Origin: Bacteroidota bacterium
GTDB taxonomy: Bacteria > Bacteroidota > Ignavibacteria > SZUA-365
Assembly (NCBI GenBank): GCA_023432805.1
Contig: JAEYUG010000095.1
Location: 1-20,336 of the forward strand
Reading direction: 5' to 3'
Length of the DNA stretch: 20,336 nt
Shown: positions 8,945 through 14,406 of the stretch, one piece after another
Position numbering within the stretch: the stretch's first letter is position 1
How the letters are laid out: each line of letters opens with the position of its first letter
Made by a program: the position numbers and the translations under genes
The notes under the pieces: model-generated
What the model was told of the DNA's origin: nothing
Seen by the model: only the letters and a program-made list of their open reading frames with translations
The model's database searches: none

Positions 8945-10147
8945 TCAGGCGGCGATGGCCTTGGTGACTTTCTCGGCGGCGTCTTTGAGGGTGGTGGCGA
9001 CGAGGAAGTCGATGCCGCTCTTCTCGAGGATCACGGCAGCCTCTTCGGCGTTGGTGCCGGCCAGGCGCACGACGATCGGCACGTGGATGTCGATGTTGCG
9101 CGCAGCCTGCACGACGCCGTTGGCGATGCGGTCGCAACGCACGATGCCGCCGAAGATGTTGATGAGGATGGCCTTGACGTTGGGATCGCTCAGAATGATG
9201 CGGAAGCCGTTTTCAGTGGTTTCCGCACTGGCGCCACCGCCAACGTCGAGGAAGTTGGCGGGCTCGCCGCCGGCCAGCTTGATGATGTCCATCGTACCCA
9301 TGGCGAGTCCGGCACCGTTGACCATGCATCCCACGTTGCCGTCGAGCTTGATGTAGTTGAGGTTGTGCTTCGAGGCTTCGACTTCGAGGGGATCCTCTTC
9401 GGCGAGGTCGCGCATGTCCATCACCTCGGGGTGACGGAAGAGGGCGTTGTCGTCGAGGCCGACCTTCGCGTCGAGGGCGAGCACCTTGCCGTCCTTCGTC
9501 ACGACGAGGGGATTGATTTCGAACATGCTCGCGTCGATGGCATCGTAGGCCTCGGCGAGGGTGGTCAGGAACTTGACCATGTTCTTGAAGGCGTCGCCGG
9601 TGAGGTTCAGGCCGAAGGCGATTTCCCGGGCGTGGTAGGGACGGAAGCCGGTGGTCGGGTCGATGGCAACCTTGAGGATCTTCTCGGGGGATTCCTCTGC
9701 GACCTTCTCGATTTCCATGCCGCCCTCTGTCGAGGCCATGACGATGTTCTTCGACTGGGCGCGGTCGAGCAGCATGCCGACGTAGAGTTCCTTGTCGATG
9801 GCGACGCCCTGCTCGACGAGCACGCGTCCGATGATCTTGCCTTCGGCGCCGGTCTGGATGGTCACGAGCAGGTTGCCGAGCAGGTTCTTTGCGTAGGTCT
9901 CGACTTCCTTGAGGCTCTTTGCAACCTTCACGCCGCCGTTCATGATCAGCTTGCGCGTGACGGGATGGTACACGTCGCCCTTGCCGCGACCGCCAGCGTG
10001 GATCTGCGCCTTGACGACCCAGACGGATCCGCCGAGCGCCTTGGCCGCCTCGACCGCCTCGTCGGGCGAGAATGCCACGCGACCATCGGGCGTGGGAACG
10101 TTGTACGACCGCAAGATGGCCTTACCCTGATACTCGTGAATCTTCAT
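8945..10147 (-). CDS. sucC: Succinate-CoA ligase (ADP-forming), beta subunit
   Basis: 400 aa, close to the usual family length of about 390. The start is MKIHEYQGKAIL, typical of SucC. The beta subunit binds nucleotide and succinate and works with SucD in the TCA cycle: succinyl-CoA + ADP + Pi to succinate + ATP + CoA, in the cytoplasm. Visible motifs are the ATP-grasp segment with HAGGRGKG at residues 50-57, the 'FEINPLVV' metal-site strand, the 'FLDVGGGA' loop and the C-terminal CoA-ligase segment 'NIFGGIVRCDRIANG'. The start ATG 10147 has a weak AGGA upstream. sucD is not adjacent: downstream is a convergent gene, so the alpha subunit must be encoded elsewhere. The gene ends at a strong terminator. 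No defect is visible. Confidence 0.97.
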   Translation of the reverse strand: MKIHEYQGKAILRSYNVPTPDGRVAFSPDEAVEAAKALGGSVWVVKAQIHAGGRGKGDVYHPVTRKLIMNGGVKVAKSLKEVETYAKNLLGNLLVTIQTGAEGKIIGRVLVEQGVAIDKELYVGMLLDRAQSKNIVMASTEGGMEIEKVAEESPEKILKVAIDPTTGFRPYHAREIAFGLNLTGDAFKNMVKFLTTLAEAYDAIDASMFEINPLVVTKDGKVLALDAKVGLDDNALFRHPEVMDMRDLAEEDPLEVEASKHNLNYIKLDGNVGCMVNGAGLAMGTMDIIKLAGGEPANFLDVGGGASAETTENGFRIILSDPNVKAILINIFGGIVRCDRIANGVVQAARNIDIHVPIVVRLAGTNAEEAAVILEKSGIDFLVATTLKDAAEKVTKAIAA

Positions 10148-10215
10148 GCGAGGAGTTCCTGCTCTGGTTATGAAAGGTCAATCACATGTATGGACGGATG
10201 GAAAAACGTCAACAT

Positions 10216-10246
10216 TAAAGATACGGGAAATCTGGGAATAGGGAAA
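10216..10246 (-). promoter_or_regulatory. Candidate Bacteroidota-type promoter of sucC
   Basis: On the - strand TTTC (10246-10243) is followed by exactly 19 nt and then TATCTTTA (10223-10216). Each box is one base from the Bacteroidota consensus TTTG-N19-TAnnTTTG. It would give a leader of about 60 nt. The -33 box lies in the flank of the palindromic repeat. Confidence 0.35.
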
Positions 10247-10250
10247 GGAG

Positions 10251-10324
10251 GGTGGACGAGGACGTCCACCGACCTTTCTGGTGGACGAGGACGTCCACCG
10301 ACCTTTCTGGTCCACCGACCTTTC
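10251..10324. repeat. Palindromic repeat array, 2.5 copies
   Basis: Two perfect 29-bp direct copies (10251-10279 and 10280-10308) are followed by a truncated copy (10309-10324) that reaches into the dipeptidase stop codon. Each unit is GGTGGACG, a loop AGGA, CGTCCACC and then GACCTTTCT. The first 20 bases therefore form a perfect 8-bp stem with a 4-base loop. The flank GAAAGGAG before the first copy is roughly the complement of GACCTTTC, so the full symmetric element is longer. The same unit recurs at 14286. It sits between the 3' end of the dipeptidase gene and the 5' end of sucC. Confidence 0.9.
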
Positions 10325-11543
10325 AGAGCAGGCGGAGGGTGTTGGCGCCGAGGATGGCGCGGATGTCGGCGTCGGTGTAGCCGCGACGCATGAGCTCGCG
10401 GGTCAGAAGGGGCAGGTGCGAGATGTCGGGGATGCCGACAGGGGTCTGGTCGATGCCGTCGAAGTCGGTGCCGAGTCCCGCGGCGCCCGCACCACCCAGC
10501 TTCACGATGTGGTCGATGTGGTCTGCAACGTCGCGCAGGGTCACGAGTCCCTCGCGCGCCGCACGCGCGATGATGCTGTCGGCCGCAGACAAGGCGAGCA
10601 CGCTCCATCCCGTCTGGGCCAGGCGCAGCGCGGAGATCGCGGCGTTGGCCTTCGCGGTGCGTGCCGCCCATGTGCGCGGCAGCGCCCGCAGATAGGGAGG
10701 AAAGAAGTTCACCATCACGACGCCCCCGCGTGCGGCAATTGCGCGGATCTGCTCGTCGCGCAGGTTGCGATGATGGTCGCGCAGTGCGCGACATCCGGAG
10801 TGCGAGGCGATGACGGGCGATCGCACGGCGTCGAGCAGGTCGGCCGTCGCACGCTCGCCGAGATGCGAAACGTCGAGCAGGATGCCGAGGCTGTCCATCG
10901 CACGCACGAGCATGCGACCGTGGGGAGTGAGTCCCGCAAGCCGCGCTCGCCCTTCCTTCGCACCGCGTCCCCGCGATGCGGGTGCGGATTCATCCACCGA
11001 CGAGCTGGCCCATGGGACGCTGTCGTTCCACGTCGGCGCGATGCAGCGCACACCCCGCGCATGAAATGCGCGCAGGTTGTCGAGCGATCCGTCCAGGGGA
11101 TACGCACCCTCGAAGGCGATGAGCGCGGCGAGCGCGCCGTCGCGCACGGCGGCATCGACATCCGCACGCGTGCGCACGATGCGCAGCGCATCGGGTGCGC
11201 GGCGCGCGATGGCCTCGAGGCTGTCGATCTCCCGCATGGCGTAGGCCCGCGCCTCCGCGGCGCTGCGCCGCGCCGAGCCCGGCAGCCAGATCGAGAAGAA
11301 CTGCAGATCCACACCTCCCTCGCGGAAACGCACGAGGTCGGAATGTCCGACCTTCGTGCGCCGCGTGATGTCCACACCATGCATGACGCTGTAGAGCAGA
11401 TCGTTGTGTCCGTCGGCCACCACCGCTTCGCGATGCAGCGCGAGCCAGCGGGGCGTGGCGTCCTGCGTGTGCGCAGTCTGAACCGTCACACACAGTGCGA
11501 GCAGCAACAGGTGCGTGCCGGCGGACATCGATCGGTGCGCCAT
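10323..11543 (-). CDS. Secreted membrane-dipeptidase family (M19) zinc peptidase
   Basis: 406 aa from ATG 11543. A TTG 21 nt upstream is possible but lies inside the previous gene. Residues 1-27 look like a signal peptide (LLLLALCVT, then AHT-Q), so the enzyme probably acts in the periplasm or outside. M19 motifs are intact: HxD at H46/D48 (DGHNDLL), bridging Glu145 (FEGAYPL), His227 (DVSHLG), His248 (ASHSGCRAL) and Asp360 (GTDFDG), ending with GANTLRLL. The family is a dinuclear zinc enzyme hydrolysing dipeptides, including D-containing ones; the actual substrate is unknown. Residues about 183-201 are a short Ser/Arg/Gly-rich insertion. The ATG is 1 nt after the stop of the DNA glycosylase gene, so the two are probably co-transcribed and translationally coupled, although their functions look unrelated. 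Confidence 0.93.
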   Translation of the reverse strand: MAHRSMSAGTHLLLLALCVTVQTAHTQDATPRWLALHREAVVADGHNDLLYSVMHGVDITRRTKVGHSDLVRFREGGVDLQFFSIWLPGSARRSAAEARAYAMREIDSLEAIARRAPDALRIVRTRADVDAAVRDGALAALIAFEGAYPLDGSLDNLRAFHARGVRCIAPTWNDSVPWASSSVDESAPASRGRGAKEGRARLAGLTPHGRMLVRAMDSLGILLDVSHLGERATADLLDAVRSPVIASHSGCRALRDHHRNLRDEQIRAIAARGGVVMVNFFPPYLRALPRTWAARTAKANAAISALRLAQTGWSVLALSAADSIIARAAREGLVTLRDVADHIDHIVKLGGAGAAGLGTDFDGIDQTPVGIPDISHLPLLTRELMRRGYTDADIRAILGANTLRLL

Positions 11544-11544
11544 G

Positions 11545-12486
11545 TCAGTCGGGGAATTTCTCAAAGTACCAGTCCTTTGTCACGTCGAGCCACATGACGA
11601 GTCCCTTCCACTCTTCGAAGCGCGCATAGAAGCGTTCGATCTCGGCATCGGATGCCGTCGTGCTGCCGTTGTGCAGCTCGGCGAACTTCATGCGGCACCA
11701 GCTGTCGAGTCCCAGCCGGTCGAAACGTCCCAGCAACTTGAGCAGATTGCTCGCGGCGTAGTCTCCCACGCCGCGGATCGTGCGCAGCTCGCGGTAGAGT
11801 TCATCCGATGAGGCCGTGCTCGTACGGAACGCCTCAATGTCGTATCCCTGCGCGACGCGCCGGGCGAGCGCGAACACCGAGGGCGCGCGGTAGCCGAGCC
11901 GCACCTCACGGCGCAGGAACTCCTCGTTGCACGCGGCGATCGCCTCCGGTGCAGGGAAATCCCGTAGCGGCATGTCGCCCGTCTCCACATCCTTCACCCG
12001 CGGCAGTGCGCTGTCGCCCGCACCGAGCAGGCGCACGAGATTCGTGTTCATGGCTTCGGTCAGGCTCCACGTGCAGTTGGTGGTCAGAATCATCTTGACC
12101 ACGTCCTCGAAGAACGTTGCCCCGCGCAGATAGCGTCCCATGCCCCCGCGCGCCATCCACCGCGTGTGCGCGTCGCGGCGCACACGGGCGCGGAATGGCG
12201 CGAGGTCGAGATCCATGTTCAGCATGGCGTGGGCGGCGCGGGTGGCTTCCCCCGTGTCGCGCGCCGTGGCACGTGACGGGGTGTGGAGCGTGGCACGAAG
12301 TCCTTCCTCCTGATCCTCGAGACAGACGAGGGCGAGCCGTCCCGACGGGAGGTGGAGGATGCGTGCGAGCATGAGGGGATCGCGGCGGAGGGAGAAGGGG
12401 GCGAGGGCACACCAGCCATGCGAGTGGACCGTATGGCCGAAGTGGAAGCCGTCTCGGGCGGCGAGGGCGAGGGGGATGCTGGGCAT
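11545..12486 (-). CDS. HhH-GPD family DNA glycosylase
   Basis: 313 aa. The C-terminal half has the helix-hairpin-helix 'IRGVGDYAASNLLKL' (residues about 237-251) followed by 'GLDSW' with Asp261, which fits the catalytic Asp of HhH-GPD base-excision glycosylases of the AlkA/OGG type. The N-terminal half (about 1-110) looks like the extra beta domain seen in AlkA/OGG-like members, and 'FEDVVKMILTTNCTW' (126-140) matches the start of the helical core. The OGG1-type catalytic Lys before the Asp is not evident, so a monofunctional glycosylase is likelier; the damaged base cannot be told from sequence. No Fe-S cysteine cluster is visible at the C-terminus. ATG 12486 has only a weak ribosome-binding site, 18 nt after a hairpin that ends the Hc1-like gene. 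The gene is coupled to the dipeptidase downstream. Confidence 0.85.
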   Translation of the reverse strand: MPSIPLALAARDGFHFGHTVHSHGWCALAPFSLRRDPLMLARILHLPSGRLALVCLEDQEEGLRATLHTPSRATARDTGEATRAAHAMLNMDLDLAPFRARVRRDAHTRWMARGGMGRYLRGATFFEDVVKMILTTNCTWSLTEAMNTNLVRLLGAGDSALPRVKDVETGDMPLRDFPAPEAIAACNEEFLRREVRLGYRAPSVFALARRVAQGYDIEAFRTSTASSDELYRELRTIRGVGDYAASNLLKLLGRFDRLGLDSWCRMKFAELHNGSTTASDAEIERFYARFEEWKGLVMWLDVTKDWYFEKFPD

Positions 12487-12504
12487 GGCAGCTCAGAAAT
12501 AGAA

Positions 12505-12534
12505 CGCGCATCGGGCGGGAACACCCGATGCGCG
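12505..12534 (-). terminator. Hairpin after the Hc1-like gene and in the glycosylase leader
   Basis: A perfect 11-bp stem (12505-12515 with 12524-12534) has an 8-nt loop, 20 nt after the upstream stop. On the - strand it is followed by TTCTATTTCT, a poor T-tract. Only 18 nt separate it from the glycosylase ATG, so it acts either as a leaky terminator or as a structured leader controlling the next gene. Confidence 0.65.
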
Positions 12535-12554
12535 GTACGATCGGCGCGACGGCC

Positions 12555-12743
12555 TTATGCTTCTGGCTCGTCGGCCTTCTTGATGGTCTGGATTTCGTTG
12601 CGGATGTCCTGCGCCTTCCGCTTGAGGTCGTTCATGTGCTTGCGGACACGGGTTCCGGCGCTTTTGTTTCCCTTCAGATAGAACTTCTCGAAGTCCTTCT
12701 CGAAGCTTTGAACGAGGTCAACCAACTCGCGAAAGCGTTCCAT
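12555..12743 (-). CDS. Hc1/histone H1-like small DNA-binding protein
   Basis: 62 aa, strongly charged (MERFRELVDLVQSFEKDFEK to the Lys-rich tail KKADEPEA). The pattern 'FEKFYLKGNKSAGTRVRKHM' followed by 'LKRKAQDIRNE' matches the short Hc1-like 'histone H1' proteins common in Bacteroidota, which are thought to bind DNA non-specifically and compact the nucleoid. The whole protein is predicted helical and coiled-coil-like. A GGAGGAG Shine-Dalgarno sequence ends 2 nt before the ATG. The gene has its own downstream hairpin and a leader of up to 200 nt, so it may be a single-gene transcript. It is shorter than the chlamydial Hc1 and lacks its long Lys/Ala tail. Confidence 0.85.
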   Translation of the reverse strand: MERFRELVDLVQSFEKDFEKFYLKGNKSAGTRVRKHMNDLKRKAQDIRNEIQTIKKADEPEA

Positions 12744-12753
12744 TTCTCCTCCG

Positions 12754-12945
12754 AACTATGAATGCATGATGCGGTCGTGTGTGTGCGTCGGATGGCGCAT
12801 GCGGCTTGTGCCGGGCCTGGGCAGCAGTGCGCCTCCGAAGGGGAGGTGACGTGCAGCAGAAGGCGTATGCGTGATCGAAGCGTGTTCTACGTTATCGCTT
12901 TTTGGCGAAACAAGCAAGCATGTGATGGTTTCGCTTGTGTGGTGA
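12754..12945. other. Intergenic region between hydF and the Hc1-like gene
   Basis: This stretch of 192 nt has no convincing reading frame. It must hold the hydF 3' end and probably the promoter of the Hc1-like gene. A 5-bp CCTCC/GGAGG mini-hairpin lies near 12832-12846, and an imperfect GCGAAAC/GTTTCGC pair lies at 12905-12934. No match to TTTG-N19-TAnnTTTG was found. Confidence 0.4.
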
Positions 12946-14199
12946 TCATGTGATCGAGGCAGCGTTCAGGGATTGCGATCGCCCGTAGATGTCGTGGACG
13001 TCGGGAAAGGGGCGCAGCGCGCGCTCGAAGATGCCGTGGATGTAGGCGATGGCGAGGCCGTAGTTGGTGATTGGGACGCCGGCCGCGTGACAGCGCTCGA
13101 TGCGCGTGAGCATGAGGCGGCGGTTGAGCACGCAGGCGCCGCAGTGCACGACGAGCTTGAAGGATGCCAGGTCGGCGGGGAAATCCTGGCCGCTGTACAC
13201 ATGCACGTCGAGCGGACCCCCGGCGCGCTCCGCGAGCCAGGTCGGAAGCTTCACACGGCCGATGTCTTCGCCACTCGGGTGATGGGTGCAGCCTTCGGCG
13301 ATGAGGACGCGGTCGCCGGGGGCGAGACGGTCGATGGCCATGGCGCCTTCGACGGAGGCGGCGAGATCGCCCTTGAAGCGGGAGAAGAGGATCGAGAATC
13401 CGGTGAGGGGAATCTCGTCGGGCACGATCGAGCTGACGAGTTCGAAGGCCTGGCTGTCGGTGACGACGAGTGCGGGCGGGGTGGCGCAGCGGGCGAGCGC
13501 GGCCGCGAGGTCGCGCTCCTTGGTGACCATGGCCATGGCCTCGTTGTCGAGGATGTCGCGCAGGGTCTGCACCTGGGGCAGGATCAGTCGGCCCTTGGGC
13601 GCTTCGCTGTCGACGGGCACGACGAGCATGACGAGATCGCCTGTGCCGATGACGCCGTCGAGAATGGACGGAGTGTCGAGGAAGGACGCGGGTGCTGTGG
13701 CGATGAGCGCGGCGCGCAGGTCTGCGATGCCGGTGCCGTCCGTGGCGGAGACGCGCACGACGGTGGTGGCGCCGGCCGCGCGGGCGTGTTGCTCGACGTG
13801 GTCGCCCGTGCGCAGATCGGCCTTGTTGGCAACGACGATGACGGGGGTGTGGCGTGTGGCGAAGAGGGCGAGCAGATCGTGTTCGTATTGCTGGATGTCG
13901 TCGGTGACAACGATGGCGAGATCCACGCGGTCGAGCACCTTCATGGTTTTTTCGACGCGCATGCGTCCGAGGTCGCCGACCTCGTCGATGCCGGCGGTGT
14001 CGACGAAGAGCACGGGTCCGAGCGGGAGGAGTTCCATGGCCTTCTCAACGGGATCGGTGGTGGTGCCTGCGATTTCGCTGACGATCGAGATGTGCTGACG
14101 GGTGATGGCGTTGAGGATGGAGGATTTGCCGACGTTGCGTCGGCCGAAGATTCCGATGTGGAGGCGGAGTCCTCGCGGGGTGTTCTGCATGTCTGTCAT
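12946..14199 (-). CDS. hydF: [FeFe]-hydrogenase H-cluster maturation GTPase HydF
   Basis: 417 aa from ATG 14199. An ATG three codons in (14190) is also possible, and the frame stays open far upstream without meaning. The N-terminal GTPase domain has P-loop GRRNVGKS (residues 19-26), TTTDP (46-50), DTAG (67-70) and NKAD (125-128). The C-terminal [4Fe-4S] site has C304-x-H306 and H352-C353-x-x-C356, fitting the HydF pattern CxH-x(44-53)-HCxxC, here with 45 residues between. HydF is the scaffold on which HydE and HydG build the diiron subcluster before it is passed to the hydrogenase. Neither HydE, HydG nor a hydrogenase is encoded here, so they must lie elsewhere if present. A TATATTTG box sits 4 nt before the ATG. 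The length is normal for the family. Confidence 0.96.
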   Translation of the reverse strand: MTDMQNTPRGLRLHIGIFGRRNVGKSSILNAITRQHISIVSEIAGTTTDPVEKAMELLPLGPVLFVDTAGIDEVGDLGRMRVEKTMKVLDRVDLAIVVTDDIQQYEHDLLALFATRHTPVIVVANKADLRTGDHVEQHARAAGATTVVRVSATDGTGIADLRAALIATAPASFLDTPSILDGVIGTGDLVMLVVPVDSEAPKGRLILPQVQTLRDILDNEAMAMVTKERDLAAALARCATPPALVVTDSQAFELVSSIVPDEIPLTGFSILFSRFKGDLAASVEGAMAIDRLAPGDRVLIAEGCTHHPSGEDIGRVKLPTWLAERAGGPLDVHVYSGQDFPADLASFKLVVHCGACVLNRRLMLTRIERCHAAGVPITNYGLAIAYIHGIFERALRPFPDVHDIYGRSQSLNAASIT

Positions 14200-14203
14200 G
14201 CTG

Positions 14204-14211
14204 CAAATATA
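14204..14211 (-). promoter_or_regulatory. Candidate -7 promoter box of hydF (TATATTTG)
   Basis: On the - strand TATATTTG exactly fits the Bacteroidota -7 consensus TAnnTTTG and lies 4 nt before ATG 14199. A TTTG -33 box is not found at the expected spacing. If real, the transcript would be leaderless or start near the second ATG at 14190. Confidence 0.35.
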
Positions 14212-14240
14212 AGACGTGTGGGTCGGAAACATGAAAGGAG

Positions 14241-14260
14241 GGTGGACGTCCTCGTCCACT
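14241..14260. repeat. Solo inverted copy of the palindromic repeat core
   Basis: GTGGACG, loop TCCT, CGTCCAC: this is the reverse-complement orientation of the palindrome in the 29-bp repeats (loop TCCT instead of AGGA). It is preceded by GAAAGGAGG, the same flank that precedes the array at 10251. Confidence 0.8.
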
Positions 14261-14285
14261 CGTGACGAATGTTCATTGGGTGCAG

Positions 14286-14343
14286 GGTGGACGAGGACGT
14301 CCACCGACCTTTCTGGTGGACGAGGACGTCCACCGACCTTTCT
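14286..14343. repeat. Palindromic repeat array, two 29-bp copies
   Basis: Two perfect direct copies (14286-14314 and 14315-14343), identical to the units at 10251-10308. They lie in the divergent gap between hydF and the acyl ligase fusion gene. Because the array here is upstream of both flanking genes, the element is not simply a terminator. Confidence 0.9.
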
Positions 14344-14406
14344 GGGGGTTTCTTGTGTGAGGGAAATGGGCGATCTTGCAGGGTTGCTCACGAATCTGAC
14401 ACGTAC

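Noticed and set aside
10251..10324. CRISPR array
   Set aside because: Units are directly adjacent with no spacers and the repeat is a self-complementary element; no cas gene is present.
8876..10393. Long open frame on the + strand opposite sucC (about 500 codons)
   Set aside because: It is the antisense of a clear sucC. Its protein is a low-complexity run of Asp/Val/Glu/Gly/His, as expected from the complement of a GC-rich gene.
10281..11597. Long + strand open frame opposite the dipeptidase gene
   Set aside because: Antisense of an intact M19 gene, with no recognisable motif. Its first codons are the palindromic repeat.
12905..12934. hydF terminator (GCGAAAC/GTTTCGC hairpin)
   Set aside because: Only a 7-bp stem with a 16-nt loop and no T-tract on the - strand; competing pairings exist.
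12973..14265. Long + strand open frame opposite hydF
   Set aside because: Antisense of hydF, whose catalytic motifs are complete; the composition is typical of a shadow frame.
14269..14406. Upstream extension of the ligase fusion gene on the + strand
   Set aside because: These codons translate the palindromic repeats and have no family similarity; the ligase fold begins at 14407.
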